This document shows positions 29,916-37,381 of a stretch of DNA of 64,000 nucleotides, piece after piece. Location of the stretch: assembly GCF_000368865.1 (NCBI RefSeq), contig NZ_KB849727.1:248001-312000 (forward strand), written 5' to 3'. How positions within the stretch are numbered: position 1 is the first letter of the stretch; every line of letters begins with the position of its first letter. A program made the translations under genes and the position numbers. Under the pieces are notes generated by a model, which was not told the origin of the DNA, ran no database searches, and saw nothing but the letters and a program-made list of their open reading frames with translations. This stretch comes from Acinetobacter bouvetii DSM 14964 = CIP 107468 (GTDB lineage Bacteria; Pseudomonadota; Gammaproteobacteria; Pseudomonadales; Moraxellaceae).

Positions 29916-30889
29916 TTGCTCTTATCGCCTGCAGTTTTTTTATGCTGACCTTTACCATGGCGCTATTGATATCTTACGAATTCAGGCATTGGCTTTTTCA
30001 AGCCTTTAGCAATGTCTTTTTAGCCAGCAAAAATAAACTGTTTAATGCAAAAAAAATTGCACATCAGCTGAATGCAGCCGCATCGCCAGACCAAATTCAG
30101 TCTCACTGGCATTTGCAGCAATGGTGGATTTTAATAGCAGGACTCTTTTTGTTTTCCAGTATTTTACTGTATGCATTTACTCGGCCCATTACCGCTTCTA
30201 CCATTGAAGCCGACTATTTAAAGGAAGCAGATCCGCAAATCTATGCCATGCTGGATGGTCAAATGCTGGACATTCCGCCAGAAGTTGATGATGCCTTGGT
30301 GCAAGAAGCTGTAAATAATGCGATTGCATTAGAAAATAGCACTGCTGTTATTTCAGCATCTCAGATTGCCCCATCTGCTGCAATGAATCCAGCTGATGAA
30401 AACCTATTTGAATATCATCATACAGATTTTGCCTCTGCCGACCGCAAGTGGAATAAAATTAATCCACGCTATAAGCAGCGGCTGCTGATGGTCTTTAAAA
30501 TTATGCGGGAACAGCATGGCTACGACATGGTTCTTTTAGAAGGTTACCGCAGCCCCGACCGTCAGAATTCACTCGCATTGAATATCAACACCACACGCGC
30601 ACGCGGATATCAAAGCTATCATCAATTTGGCTTAGCCGCAGATGCCGCATTTAAACGCAATGGAAAAGTGGTTATTTCAGAGCGGGATCCTTGGGCGATG
30701 CGCGGTTATCAATTGTATGGACAAGTCGCAGAATCCGTTGGCTTGACTTGGGGCGGACGCTGGAAATCCATTCAAGATTATGGACACACGGAATACCGTA
30801 TGCCTGGCTTAAAGAAAACTAGGGAAATGGCCGAGCAGCTGACATCAGAAGGTCAGCTGCAGGCCAGCAGCTTTTCAACTGCGCCGTAA
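29912..30889 (+). CDS. tagX: T6SS peptidoglycan hydrolase TagX (M15-type)
   Basis: A 325-residue membrane-anchored peptidase. TM helices lie at about residues 3-25 and 73-92, followed by a periplasmic M15/VanY-type domain with LLEGYRSPDRQ, the zinc motif SYHQFGLAADAAF (H-x6-D) and the C-terminal zinc His in DYGHTEYRMP. In A. baumannii TagX is a zinc L,D-endopeptidase encoded in the T6SS locus and needed for secretion, thought to open the wall for assembly. Zinc ligands appear intact. It ends the rightward arm, converging on an esterase gene 28 bases away. Confidence 0.88.
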   Translation: MIALIACSFFMLTFTMALLISYEFRHWLFQAFSNVFLASKNKLFNAKKIAHQLNAAASPDQIQSHWHLQQWWILIAGLFLFSSILLYAFTRPITASTIEADYLKEADPQIYAMLDGQMLDIPPEVDDALVQEAVNNAIALENSTAVISASQIAPSAAMNPADENLFEYHHTDFASADRKWNKINPRYKQRLLMVFKIMREQHGYDMVLLEGYRSPDRQNSLALNINTTRARGYQSYHQFGLAADAAFKRNGKVVISERDPWAMRGYQLYGQVAESVGLTWGGRWKSIQDYGHTEYRMPGLKKTREMAEQLTSEGQLQASSFSTAP

Positions 30890-30916
30890 ACAGATAATTT
30901 AAGTAATTAATCCTTT

Positions 30917-31681
30917 TCAGTTATTTATATACCGCTGCAGCTGATCCAGAACTTCTGCCGTTTTTTCCGCATGCAGCCAATGCCCTGCACCTTCAATACC
31001 TTTAACTTCCGCCAAAGGAAATTGACGCGCAATTGCATCCAGATATTCAGCTTTTCCGATATACGGAGATGCTATTCCGCGTAAAAATAATGCGGGTTTT
31101 GACCACGAAGACTGTTCGTTCCAGCTTAAAATATCGGCATAATGCGCATATAAAGCGGGAACATTAAACAGCCATTTGCCTTTAGAAAAAGATTTCAATA
31201 AAAACTGAATGACCATGTCTTCAGATACAAACTGTTTCATGATTTCAATGGCTTGATGGCGTGTCTGAATGTCAGCCCGCTCTACTGCGAAAAGTGCTTT
31301 AAAAATTTGTTCATGGTGGTTCTGCTGATAGGCAAATGGCGCAATATCCAAAACGGCTAAATGCGCAATACGGTCAGGATCAAAACTGGCGGTGCGCATG
31401 GCAATTTTACCGCCCATTGAATGACCGACTAAGCTGACCCGCTGCAGGCCAGCTGCATTGATTGTTTCAATCACGTCCTGCGCCATCAGGTCATAGTTCA
31501 TTTCTGAAGAATGTCCTGAGTTTCCATGATTGCGCACATCCAGCTGAATGACCGTATGAGTTTGCATAAATGCGCGCGCCAGCATGCCAAGGTTGCTTAA
31601 GCTGCCAAATAAGCCGTGAATGAATACGATGGGATTTTTTTCTGAAACTGTATTTTGATGCAGTTCATAATTAAGAATCAT
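30917..31681 (-). CDS. Alpha/beta hydrolase, YbfF-like esterase
   Basis: A 254-residue serine hydrolase. Visible are the oxyanion-hole region FIHGLFGSLSNLG, the nucleophile elbow GHSMGG (Ser in LVGHSMGGKIAM, about residue 89), an acidic residue in the ALFLRGIASPYI region and the late catalytic His in GAGHWLHAEK. The DVRNHGNSG motif is typical of YbfF-type acyl-CoA/ester hydrolases. It is a single gene on the minus strand, unrelated in function to the T6SS that it converges on. Substrate unknown. Confidence 0.8.
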   Translation of the reverse strand: MILNYELHQNTVSEKNPIVFIHGLFGSLSNLGMLARAFMQTHTVIQLDVRNHGNSGHSSEMNYDLMAQDVIETINAAGLQRVSLVGHSMGGKIAMRTASFDPDRIAHLAVLDIAPFAYQQNHHEQIFKALFAVERADIQTRHQAIEIMKQFVSEDMVIQFLLKSFSKGKWLFNVPALYAHYADILSWNEQSSWSKPALFLRGIASPYIGKAEYLDAIARQFPLAEVKGIEGAGHWLHAEKTAEVLDQLQRYINN

Positions 31682-31828
31682 ACTGGTTTTGGGTACTTTT
31701 AAAGATGATTTATGATGATTCTAAGATGGAATTTAATCAATTGCCTTTTTATTTAATTTATAAATTTGCTTAGGCTATTTTTATGGGATGGCAAAAGCTC
31801 AATCATATGGACTCAGCTTTTGCTTATT

Positions 31829-32701
31829 TTATGAATGAAAATAGTTGAGCGGCAGCTTCAAATAAGCGATGCCATTTCCTTCAGGTCTTGGCATACGGCC
31901 TGCATCCATATTAATTTGAATCGCTGGCAATATTAATTTTGGCATGCTTAAGGACGCGTCACGGCGGTTGCGCATTTCGATGAATTCTTGCTTTTGAATG
32001 CCTTCATGAATATGAATATTGCCTTGTTTTTGCGCCTGAATAGTTGTTTCACAATGGAATTCTTTCCGCCCTTCCGGCAAATAATCATGGCATAAAAATA
32101 CTCTCATTTGCTCTGGCAGCGTATACAGCTGATGTACGGAATCGAATAAAACCGATGCGCTCCCCTTGGGAAAGTCACATCGTGCAGTCCCATAATCAGG
32201 CATAAATAAAGTATCTCCGACAAATACGGCGTCACCAATCACATAGCTTAGGCATGCGGGCGTATGTCCTGGTGTTGGCATGTTATAAGCCTCCATCCCG
32301 CCTATTTTAAAAGCTTCATGATCTTCAAATAGATGATCAAAAATCTGATTTGAATTAAAGTACTTCATGTCGAAATTATAAATAGCGCTAAACGTCTGCT
32401 GCACCAATGCAATATTATGGCTGATGGCAGTCTTCCCGCCTGTTTGCGCTTTGATATATTGAGCAGCAGTTAAATGATCAGCATGCACATGCGTTTCTAA
32501 AATCCATTCTACGCTTAGGCTATTTTTCTGAATAAATGCCAGTATTTGCTCGGCCTGTTCAGTTGAAGTTGTTGCCGATGCGGCATCATAGCCCAGCACA
32601 CTATCGATTACGGCGCATTTCCGAGTTTCCGGATCTGTCACTACATAGCTGTAGGTATTGCTCTTGTCATCAAAAAAGGCTTGTACCCAAGGCTTTGCCA
32701 T
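31829..32701 (-). CDS. Metallo-beta-lactamase-fold hydrolase (persulfide dioxygenase/Blh type)
   Basis: A 290-residue MBL-fold protein with the metal motif HVHADH (71-76), the later PTPGHTPACLS His and FVGDTLFMPDYGTARCDFP, which carries the bridging Asp and the arginine/cysteine block common to ETHE1/Blh-type persulfide dioxygenases. The final ligand His is in FLCHDYLPEG. Such enzymes act on glutathione persulfide in the cytoplasm. Its ATG touches the stop of the YeeE-like gene (shared base 32701), so it is part of a three-gene sulfur operon. The alternative, a general glyoxalase-like role, is less likely given the neighbours. Confidence 0.8.
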   Translation of the reverse strand: MAKPWVQAFFDDKSNTYSYVVTDPETRKCAVIDSVLGYDAASATTSTEQAEQILAFIQKNSLSVEWILETHVHADHLTAAQYIKAQTGGKTAISHNIALVQQTFSAIYNFDMKYFNSNQIFDHLFEDHEAFKIGGMEAYNMPTPGHTPACLSYVIGDAVFVGDTLFMPDYGTARCDFPKGSASVLFDSVHQLYTLPEQMRVFLCHDYLPEGRKEFHCETTIQAQKQGNIHIHEGIQKQEFIEMRNRRDASLSMPKLILPAIQINMDAGRMPRPEGNGIAYLKLPLNYFHS

Positions 32702-33123
32702 TATTTACGTCCTCCAGCCCAAATGCGGTGTAGCCAAACGCCAGCAAACATGGCACCGATAAAATACAGCGCCTGATAATGACCTAAGCCAATTAACGTA
32801 AAACTTGGCGCAGGACAGATTCCAGCGATGCCCCATCCAATACCAAATAAGCAGCTGCCTGCAATCAGCTTAGCATCTAAATGGGTGTTTTGAGGCAATT
32901 CAATATTTTCGCCATAGACTGTTTTTATTTCAGGATGCCGTACAGCGCGCTGAAATGGAATAAATGCCACACAGATTGCACCAGCCATCACAAAGGCCAA
33001 GCTGGGGTCCCATTGGCCAGCAATATCTAAAAAGTTCAAAACTTTTTCAGGATTCGCCATGCCGGACACCATCAGACCTACGGCAAATAAGCCGCCGAAT
33101 AGAAATGCCAGAAAATTTCTCAT
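32701..33123 (-). CDS. YeeE/YedE-family (DUF6691-type) membrane protein
   Basis: A 140-residue membrane protein with four hydrophobic segments. The conserved GWGIAGICPAPSFTLIGLG motif carries the Cys expected in the half-size YeeE/YedE sulfur-transport proteins. The chosen ATG at 33123 overlaps the TGA of the upstream gene (ATGA) and gives MRNFLAFLFGGLFAVGL, a TM start; the longer frame from 33201 lies wholly inside the upstream gene. It works with its neighbour as a split thiosulfate- or sulfide-type transporter, by family analogy. Confidence 0.8.
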   Translation of the reverse strand: MRNFLAFLFGGLFAVGLMVSGMANPEKVLNFLDIAGQWDPSLAFVMAGAICVAFIPFQRAVRHPEIKTVYGENIELPQNTHLDAKLIAGSCLFGIGWGIAGICPAPSFTLIGLGHYQALYFIGAMFAGVWLHRIWAGGRK

Positions 33124-33539
33124 GCTGAAACTCCAAGTACATGGCGCATCACAAAAACAGTCATCATGCCTGCCGCCATAAATACGGCTGTTGCAACCCA
33201 AGAGCGTTTAGAAAGCCGGCTGATCCCGCAAATGCCGTGACCGCTGGTGCAGCCAGACCCTAAGCGCGTGCCAAAACCAACCAGCACGCCTGCAATGATC
33301 ATCATCCATGGGCTAGCGTTGAGGGTAATTTCTGGCTGCACAAAAAATTCATAGATAAACGGCACAGTAAACAGTCCCAATAAGAACCAGACTGCTGGAC
33401 GCTGCATCAACTGGCCAACATTAAACAGCTGCCCAATTAAACCGCTGATTCCAGCAATTCGCCCATGCACATATAAGTATCCCACTGCAGATGCACCCAA
33501 TAGCGTGCCACCTATAAAGGCTAAAATGAAATCATGCAC
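33120..33539 (-). CDS. YeeE/YedE-family membrane protein
   Basis: The partner half of the YeeE/YedE pair, with three to four hydrophobic segments and the conserved GFGTRLGSGCTSGHGICGISRLS motif holding two Cys residues. No ATG fits. A TTG at 33560 has no ribosome site, while a GTG at 33539 follows a GGGAAGTGGG stretch and gives VHDFILAFIGGTLLG, closer to the family's usual N-terminus, so GTG 33539 is preferred. It opens the operon with the second half and the MBL protein; likely job is import or export of a reduced sulfur species. Confidence 0.75.
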   Translation of the reverse strand: MHDFILAFIGGTLLGASAVGYLYVHGRIAGISGLIGQLFNVGQLMQRPAVWFLLGLFTVPFIYEFFVQPEITLNASPWMMIIAGVLVGFGTRLGSGCTSGHGICGISRLSKRSWVATAVFMAAGMMTVFVMRHVLGVSA

Positions 33540-33571
33540 AGCCCACTTCCCATAAAACAATATATGTTTTT

Positions 33572-33599
33572 ATAATATGTTATCTTCAGCTTAATTCAA
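33572..33599 (-). promoter_or_regulatory. Candidate promoter of the YeeE/MBL operon
   Basis: On the minus strand a TTGAAT -35 is followed by a 16-base spacer and TATTAT as -10. The -10 area lies in an AT-rich stretch with two ACATAT copies, a place where an ArsR-type sulfur sensor could bind; no such regulator gene is in the window. Confidence 0.4.
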
Positions 33600-33867
33600 G
33601 CATTTTTTCTTTTTTATTTATCGCTTTTTAGCTTACTCACTATCCATATCCGTACAAAAAAACGCTGCCATCTCTTTCAAATACAGCATTAACATGCTGA
33701 AAAATCAGATACGGACAGCGCCTTAAAAGAAAGATTATTTAAATAAACTAATTATTTAAAAATTAGCCTGAATAAAAGCCCGAAGATTTTTAGACTTTTA
33801 CTTTTTCCATTAAGATTTACTTAAGTATTAAAATTTTAATTAACCTTCTCTATCCTTGATCGCGAGT
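33600..33867. other. Intergenic, no feature recognised
   Basis: AT-rich stretch between the YeeE operon promoter and the 3' end of the zeta-toxin-like gene. I see no gene, strong hairpin or repeat in it. Confidence 0.4.
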
Positions 33868-34620
33868 CTAGGCTTCAAAATCTTTCAAAACTTTTTCTGC
33901 AAACCATTTAGGAAGAATTTTTAGGCTTTGATTCATCTTGAGAATTTCTGCAGATTCGATCTCTGCAATAAAGGATGCAATCTGACCATCTGCAGAATTA
34001 TCAAAAATATAAGTACGGTCTGCAGCTTCTACAGCCTGCATCAGCAAGTCCATACTGCGCTGGTAGCGTTCTATAATTTTCTGTTCAGGAACGCCATGTC
34101 CGCCTGTTTGAACTCGGTATTTTACGCGGGCAATATTGATCATCGGGTCAACGGTAGACACAAAATACAAATACGTCCGGTAACCTTTACGCTTGGCTTC
34201 TTGTAAAAACTCAACTTTAGAAATATGCGACATCACCGTTTCAAAGGTAAAACTGACCTTCAAATCCAAAAATGTCAGCCGGATATAGTCAATAATTCTG
34301 GCGCAGAGATAGGAATCGATTTCACTGGCATCAAACTGAATGTTCCATTCATCCAGCATAACAGGTTCTTTAGAAAGCAGCGGCTTATATTCACCTGCTT
34401 TCGGACGCTTTTTCTGCTTTAAAAAATCCAGCAGGGAAAGCGCTTTCAATGAGGGATGGTAAGCCATTAAATCAATGCGCTGCGTTTGGTGAAGCTGCTG
34501 TTCCAGCTCATCCGCATTTAAATATGCCCCAATATGATGGGGCAATAAATATTCTTTTACAGTGCTTTTTCCGGAACCATTTGGGCCCGCAAACATCCTG
34601 ATGCGAGGCTGTCGAGGCAT
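33868..34620 (-). CDS. Zeta-toxin-like P-loop kinase
   Basis: A 250-residue P-loop protein of the zeta toxin / predicted ABC-type ATPase family. The Walker A motif GPNGSGKST (12-20) is at the very N-terminus, followed by AYLNADELEQQL, the usual substrate-binding Asp region, and later FTFETVMSH with the family's E-T-V-M signature. Zeta toxins phosphorylate UDP-N-acetylglucosamine or related sugars; whether this one is toxic is unknown. The preceding small gene ends 17 bases upstream, giving the two-gene layout of a toxin-antitoxin pair. Note the usual epsilon antitoxin is not recognisable. Confidence 0.7.
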   Translation of the reverse strand: MPRQPRIRMFAGPNGSGKSTVKEYLLPHHIGAYLNADELEQQLHQTQRIDLMAYHPSLKALSLLDFLKQKKRPKAGEYKPLLSKEPVMLDEWNIQFDASEIDSYLCARIIDYIRLTFLDLKVSFTFETVMSHISKVEFLQEAKRKGYRTYLYFVSTVDPMINIARVKYRVQTGGHGVPEQKIIERYQRSMDLLMQAVEAADRTYIFDNSADGQIASFIAEIESAEILKMNQSLKILPKWFAEKVLKDFEA

Positions 34621-34637
34621 ACGCTATATTGTTCTCT

Positions 34638-34883
34638 CTAATTTTTTTTCCGCTTAAGCACCTTAGGCAAATGATCCGCAGCGACATAAGCTTGTGACAA
34701 ATCCTTTACAGCTGTTTCTTGCCCGTTCTGTGCACGGCGCATGAGTTGCTGATTCTTAGCATATACCACTTCAGATGATGCGCACGCGCGCTCAAAAGCA
34801 TGGCGGAATGCATGTATTGCAAGTTTAGGGATCATATCATCCTCATACTTGCCTGCTTTGATGACTGAAGTATAAGCTGTCAT
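34638..34883 (-). CDS. Small partner of zeta-like protein (possible antitoxin)
   Basis: An 81-residue, basic and probably helical protein (KLAIHAFRHAFERACASSEVVYAKNQQLMRR), with a Lys-rich end KVLKRKKN. Start ATG 34883 has a strong SD (CAGGAG). It lies directly upstream of the zeta-like gene in the same operon. No known antitoxin domain is recognised; the antitoxin idea rests on size, order and spacing only. Confidence 0.6.
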   Translation of the reverse strand: MTAYTSVIKAGKYEDDMIPKLAIHAFRHAFERACASSEVVYAKNQQLMRRAQNGQETAVKDLSQAYVAADHLPKVLKRKKN

Positions 34884-35251
34884 TCAACAACTCCTGAAAT
34901 TAAACACATGGTGCTGGTATCATCTTAGCATACTGGCTTAATTTGTCTATTTCTTCAACAGCATGCTTAGATCAAAAACATCAGCAACCCTGCTATTAGA
35001 TTATGCTTCGATATAGCCATGAAATTTAACTCAACACAGCTGAAATTACAGCGCAGGCTTATTATTCGAGCAAAAAAAAGCCACTTTTCAGTGGCTACCA
35101 AGGAACGACATTAACCTGATGTATTAAAGAAAAAATGCTCAGCCAGGGATACCGGACTATTTTCTCTAACAATAACCATATTAATGCGAACCACTTATCA
35201 TTTCTCTCCAAATTCTTGTCATTTCCTGACAATTTGAATTTTCAAAAGGAT
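34884..35251. other. Intergenic with one terminator
   Basis: No gene is seen. It holds the terminator at 35071-35104 that serves the minus-strand gene ending at 35252. The remainder has no recognisable element. Confidence 0.4.
35071..35104 (-). terminator. Terminator with CCTTGG prefix, GAAA loop
   Basis: On the minus strand: TTCCTTGGT, then a 7-base stem AGCCACT / AGTGGCT closed by a GAAA tetraloop and eight T residues. It is organised exactly like the element at 4190-4226, with different but compensated stem bases. Confidence 0.85.
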
Positions 35252-35614
35252 TTATTGCTTAATTTTTCCCGCACAAAATACTTCTGCTGTCATGCCTGAA
35301 CCGCCTAAACGCGCTTTTTGCTTGTCTAAAAAGCTTTGCGATGCCATCAGCATAATCGAAGCCATTTCTAAATTGGCATTGTCTTTCGATAATTTTGCAA
35401 TCTGCTCATAAGCATTCAAGCGGTCGCAAAAAGCTTGGCTTTGCTGGTTAGCATCCGCTTTAGAATTCGGTTCATCTAAAACAGCTTTTGTTTGCTGAAT
35501 GATCTGCATGTGGTGCTGAATTTGCTGATCATAATCTGTCTGCGTCAGCACTTCTGCATGAGCAAGGCTCATCATCACGCTGCAGAAGAGGAAAACGCTC
35601 CGCTTAAGCTTCAT
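35252..35614 (-). CDS. Secreted hypothetical protein
   Basis: A 120-residue exported protein. ATG 35614 is preferred because it yields a signal peptide (LKRSVFLFCSVMMSLAHA, cleavage before EVLTQ) and overlaps the end of the upstream gene by 11 bases; the longer frame from 35653 adds residues within that gene. The mature part is helical, with a single pair of Cys (AFCDRLNAYEQ and VFCAGKIKQ) that may form a disulfide across the protein. Function unknown. It is co-transcribed with the Imm33-like gene and ends before a good terminator. Confidence 0.6.
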   Translation of the reverse strand: MKLKRSVFLFCSVMMSLAHAEVLTQTDYDQQIQHHMQIIQQTKAVLDEPNSKADANQQSQAFCDRLNAYEQIAKLSKDNANLEMASIMLMASQSFLDKQKARLGGSGMTAEVFCAGKIKQ

Positions 35615-35945
35615 CGCCTTCTTTCCAAACATCTTCATAATCATCCGCATCAATCATAAAACGGTAGCCTGTATCCAGCGCTAAATATGGAAGTGCATCG
35701 GGAAATTCTTTTTCCAATTCTTTTACGCTGATAATTTCAAAGAACTCTTCACCATCGCCCAGCTCACCGCCATAAATAAACCAAGACACTTTATTTTCAT
35801 CCGGCAATTTACGCAAACCGACAATCGGCTCTTTCTTTAAGGTTTGCAGCGCAATGGCAACAACATCCGTTTCTTTAACAGGCAGATATGCAGAGCCAAA
35901 TTCTTCGCATACCAGTTTTTGTTCTTCAATCAGCTCTTTATCCAT
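35604..35945 (-). CDS. Imm33/DUF2185-like protein
   Basis: A 113-residue acidic cytoplasmic protein. The block VGLRKLPDENKVSWFIYGGE ... DGEEFFEIISVKELEKEFPDALPYLALDTGYRFMID resembles the DUF2185/Imm33 family (W-F-x-x-G-E, then F-x-x-I-x-V and P-Y-L-x-L-x-x-G-x-R-F). Imm33 proteins are often found beside polymorphic toxins, but many stand alone. Here its only partner is a small secreted protein whose gene overlaps it. No toxin domain is recognised nearby, so an immunity role is speculative. Confidence 0.65.
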   Translation of the reverse strand: MDKELIEEQKLVCEEFGSAYLPVKETDVVAIALQTLKKEPIVGLRKLPDENKVSWFIYGGELGDGEEFFEIISVKELEKEFPDALPYLALDTGYRFMIDADDYEDVWKEGDEA

Positions 35946-36129
35946 AGTTTTCAGGCTTTCATCTTTGCTTTGAAAAATGCATTGTATCCGATCAATATGT
36001 CAGATAGTTATTTTCGGTGTGAAAACAGACGCTATTTTTCACTCAGCAGAATCAATCTCTGCCTGCAGCTGGATGATATTCAGCGAATAGAACATAAAGC
36101 GCTTTCTATACACTGTGTATTCTGCTAAA

Positions 36130-36154
36130 TTTTGAAAAAGTAACAATTTCAAAA
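36130..36154. promoter_or_regulatory. UmuDAb-type operator upstream of umuD
   Basis: An 8-base dyad TTTTGAAA-N9-TTTCAAAA with the sequence GTAAC at its exact centre, ending 32 bases before the umuD ATG. TTGAAA-N9-TTTCAA is close to the palindrome described for UmuDAb-repressed SOS-like genes in Acinetobacter. A near copy lies before umuC. Confidence 0.75.
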
Positions 36155-36186
36155 AATACCCCTCCCATTTACTACAGAGCAATTTA

Positions 36187-36783
36187 ATGAAAGATTCTAC
36201 ACAGGAAAATCGGGGCGGAAAACGCACAAATGCAGGGCGCAAAGCTCACTATCAGGAAAAAACGGTGGTGATGCGCGTACCTGAGTCTAAAGTTATTGCC
36301 ATCAAAGAATGGCTCAAGCCTGTGCCTGCCGATGACCGCAGTCCTCAAGCCGAATTCATGCCGATTCAATTCCGCACGGCGCTGCAAATTCCATCACCTT
36401 TGGAGTCGGTAGCGGCCGGCTTTCCCTCTCCGGCTCAGGACTATGCGGAAGAATCAATCGACCTGAATGAATATCTGGTACATAACCCCGCAACGACTTT
36501 TGTATTGCGGGTCAATTCATTTTCCATGAAGAATGCCGGCATTGATGCGGAAGATAAAATCCTAATTGACCGCAGTTTGACGGCCGAGCATGGCGATATT
36601 GTTTTAGCGCTGATTAATAATGAGTTTACGGTAAAGCGATTAATGAAAGAAAAACAGGATGATGGCTCAGAGAATATATGGCTTAAGGCCGAAAACCCTG
36701 AATACCCAGATATCCACTTTCAAAGTGAAGAGCAGTTTCTGGTTTGGGGTGTAGTCACCTGCGTGCTGAAAAAACTGCGCTAA
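36187..36783 (+). CDS. umuD: UmuD-family self-cleaving protein with N-terminal extension (UmuDAb-like)
   Basis: A 198-residue S24 peptidase. The cleavage site Ala77-Gly78 sits in VAAGFPSP, the nucleophile is Ser113 (NSFSMK) and the general base Lys150 (FTVKRL); the spacings 35 and 37 equal those of E. coli UmuD. The extra N-terminus of about 50 residues (GGKRTNAGRKAHYQEKTVVMR) resembles that of the Acinetobacter UmuDAb regulators, which act as LexA-like repressors of DNA-damage genes. It has a UmuDAb-type operator upstream, so it is likely damage-inducible. ddrR, the usual divergent neighbour of umuDAb, is not here, so this may be a paralogue acting in polymerase V. Confidence 0.85.
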   Translation: MKDSTQENRGGKRTNAGRKAHYQEKTVVMRVPESKVIAIKEWLKPVPADDRSPQAEFMPIQFRTALQIPSPLESVAAGFPSPAQDYAEESIDLNEYLVHNPATTFVLRVNSFSMKNAGIDAEDKILIDRSLTAEHGDIVLALINNEFTVKRLMKEKQDDGSENIWLKAENPEYPDIHFQSEEQFLVWGVVTCVLKKLR

Positions 36784-36825
36784 ACTTTCAGTGGCTATGC
36801 ATATACACGCCTAAATCTGAGCCGC

Positions 36826-36855
36826 AATAAAAAAGCACCAGATATTCTGGCGCTT
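36826..36855 (-). terminator. Terminator after lipoprotein gene
   Basis: On the minus strand AAGCGCCAG pairs with CTGGTGCTT (one G-T pair, 5-base loop) and is followed by a T run. It closes the minus-strand lipoprotein gene ending at 36896 and faces the end of umuD. Confidence 0.7.
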
Positions 36856-36895
36856 AAATCACGCTATTTGAGTCAAAATATAAATAAGCTATAGC

Positions 36896-37381
36896 TTATG
36901 ACGCTGAATATACTTGCTTAAACTGCTGAAAAAGCAATGATTCTTGACCATTTTTCAGCACATAGCGGGTAATGGTGCCTTTGTCTGTTTCCAAACTCAT
37001 GGTAATAGACTGATCTTGTTTTTGACCTTTCACTTTTAAATCAGCCATCAGCTTAACTGGAACAGTCACTTCAGCGCGTGAACGGTACATGCCGAGAATC
37101 ATTTCCTGTTCTGTCGCAGCAACTGGGTCAAAGCCTAATGTTTTCTGACCATTGCTGAAGCTGACATGCTTGATTGCATAGTAATGGCTGACGCTATTCA
37201 GGCTGATTTTCATATCCAGAACATCTTTTTTCTGCTCATTCCAGCTCACCAGCACTGCAGGGCATATTTCATTCGCTTCACACAGAAGCAGCCCGCGGGT
37301 TCCTACATTTTCACTTTCTGGAAGCGCTGCGCAGCCAGATATCAGCATTGCGCTAAGGGCTAAGCCCATTATCTTTTTCAT
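36896..37381 (-). CDS. Lipoprotein of unknown function
   Basis: A 161-residue lipoprotein: signal peptide MKKIMGLALSAMLISGC with a lipobox ending in Cys17, followed by AALPESEN, so outer-membrane sorting is likely (Ala at +2). The mature part looks all-beta with short strands (AVLVSWNEQKK, HYYAIKHVSF, QSITMSLETDKGTITRYVL) and one Cys pair (LLCEANEICP). No family is recognised. It lies between umuD and umuC on the opposite strand with no evident functional link to them. Confidence 0.65.
   Translation of the reverse strand: MKKIMGLALSAMLISGCAALPESENVGTRGLLLCEANEICPAVLVSWNEQKKDVLDMKISLNSVSHYYAIKHVSFSNGQKTLGFDPVAATEQEMILGMYRSRAEVTVPVKLMADLKVKGQKQDQSITMSLETDKGTITRYVLKNGQESLLFQQFKQVYSAS

Noticed and set aside
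33123..33201. Longer N-terminus for the second YeeE-like gene
   Set aside because: The extra residues lie inside the upstream gene in another frame and are not family-like; ATGA overlap at 33123 fits better.
35844..36128. Plus-strand ORF opposite the Imm33-like gene as a ddrR candidate
   Set aside because: Its sequence mirrors the opposite coding frame and shows no ribosome site or ddrR-like features.
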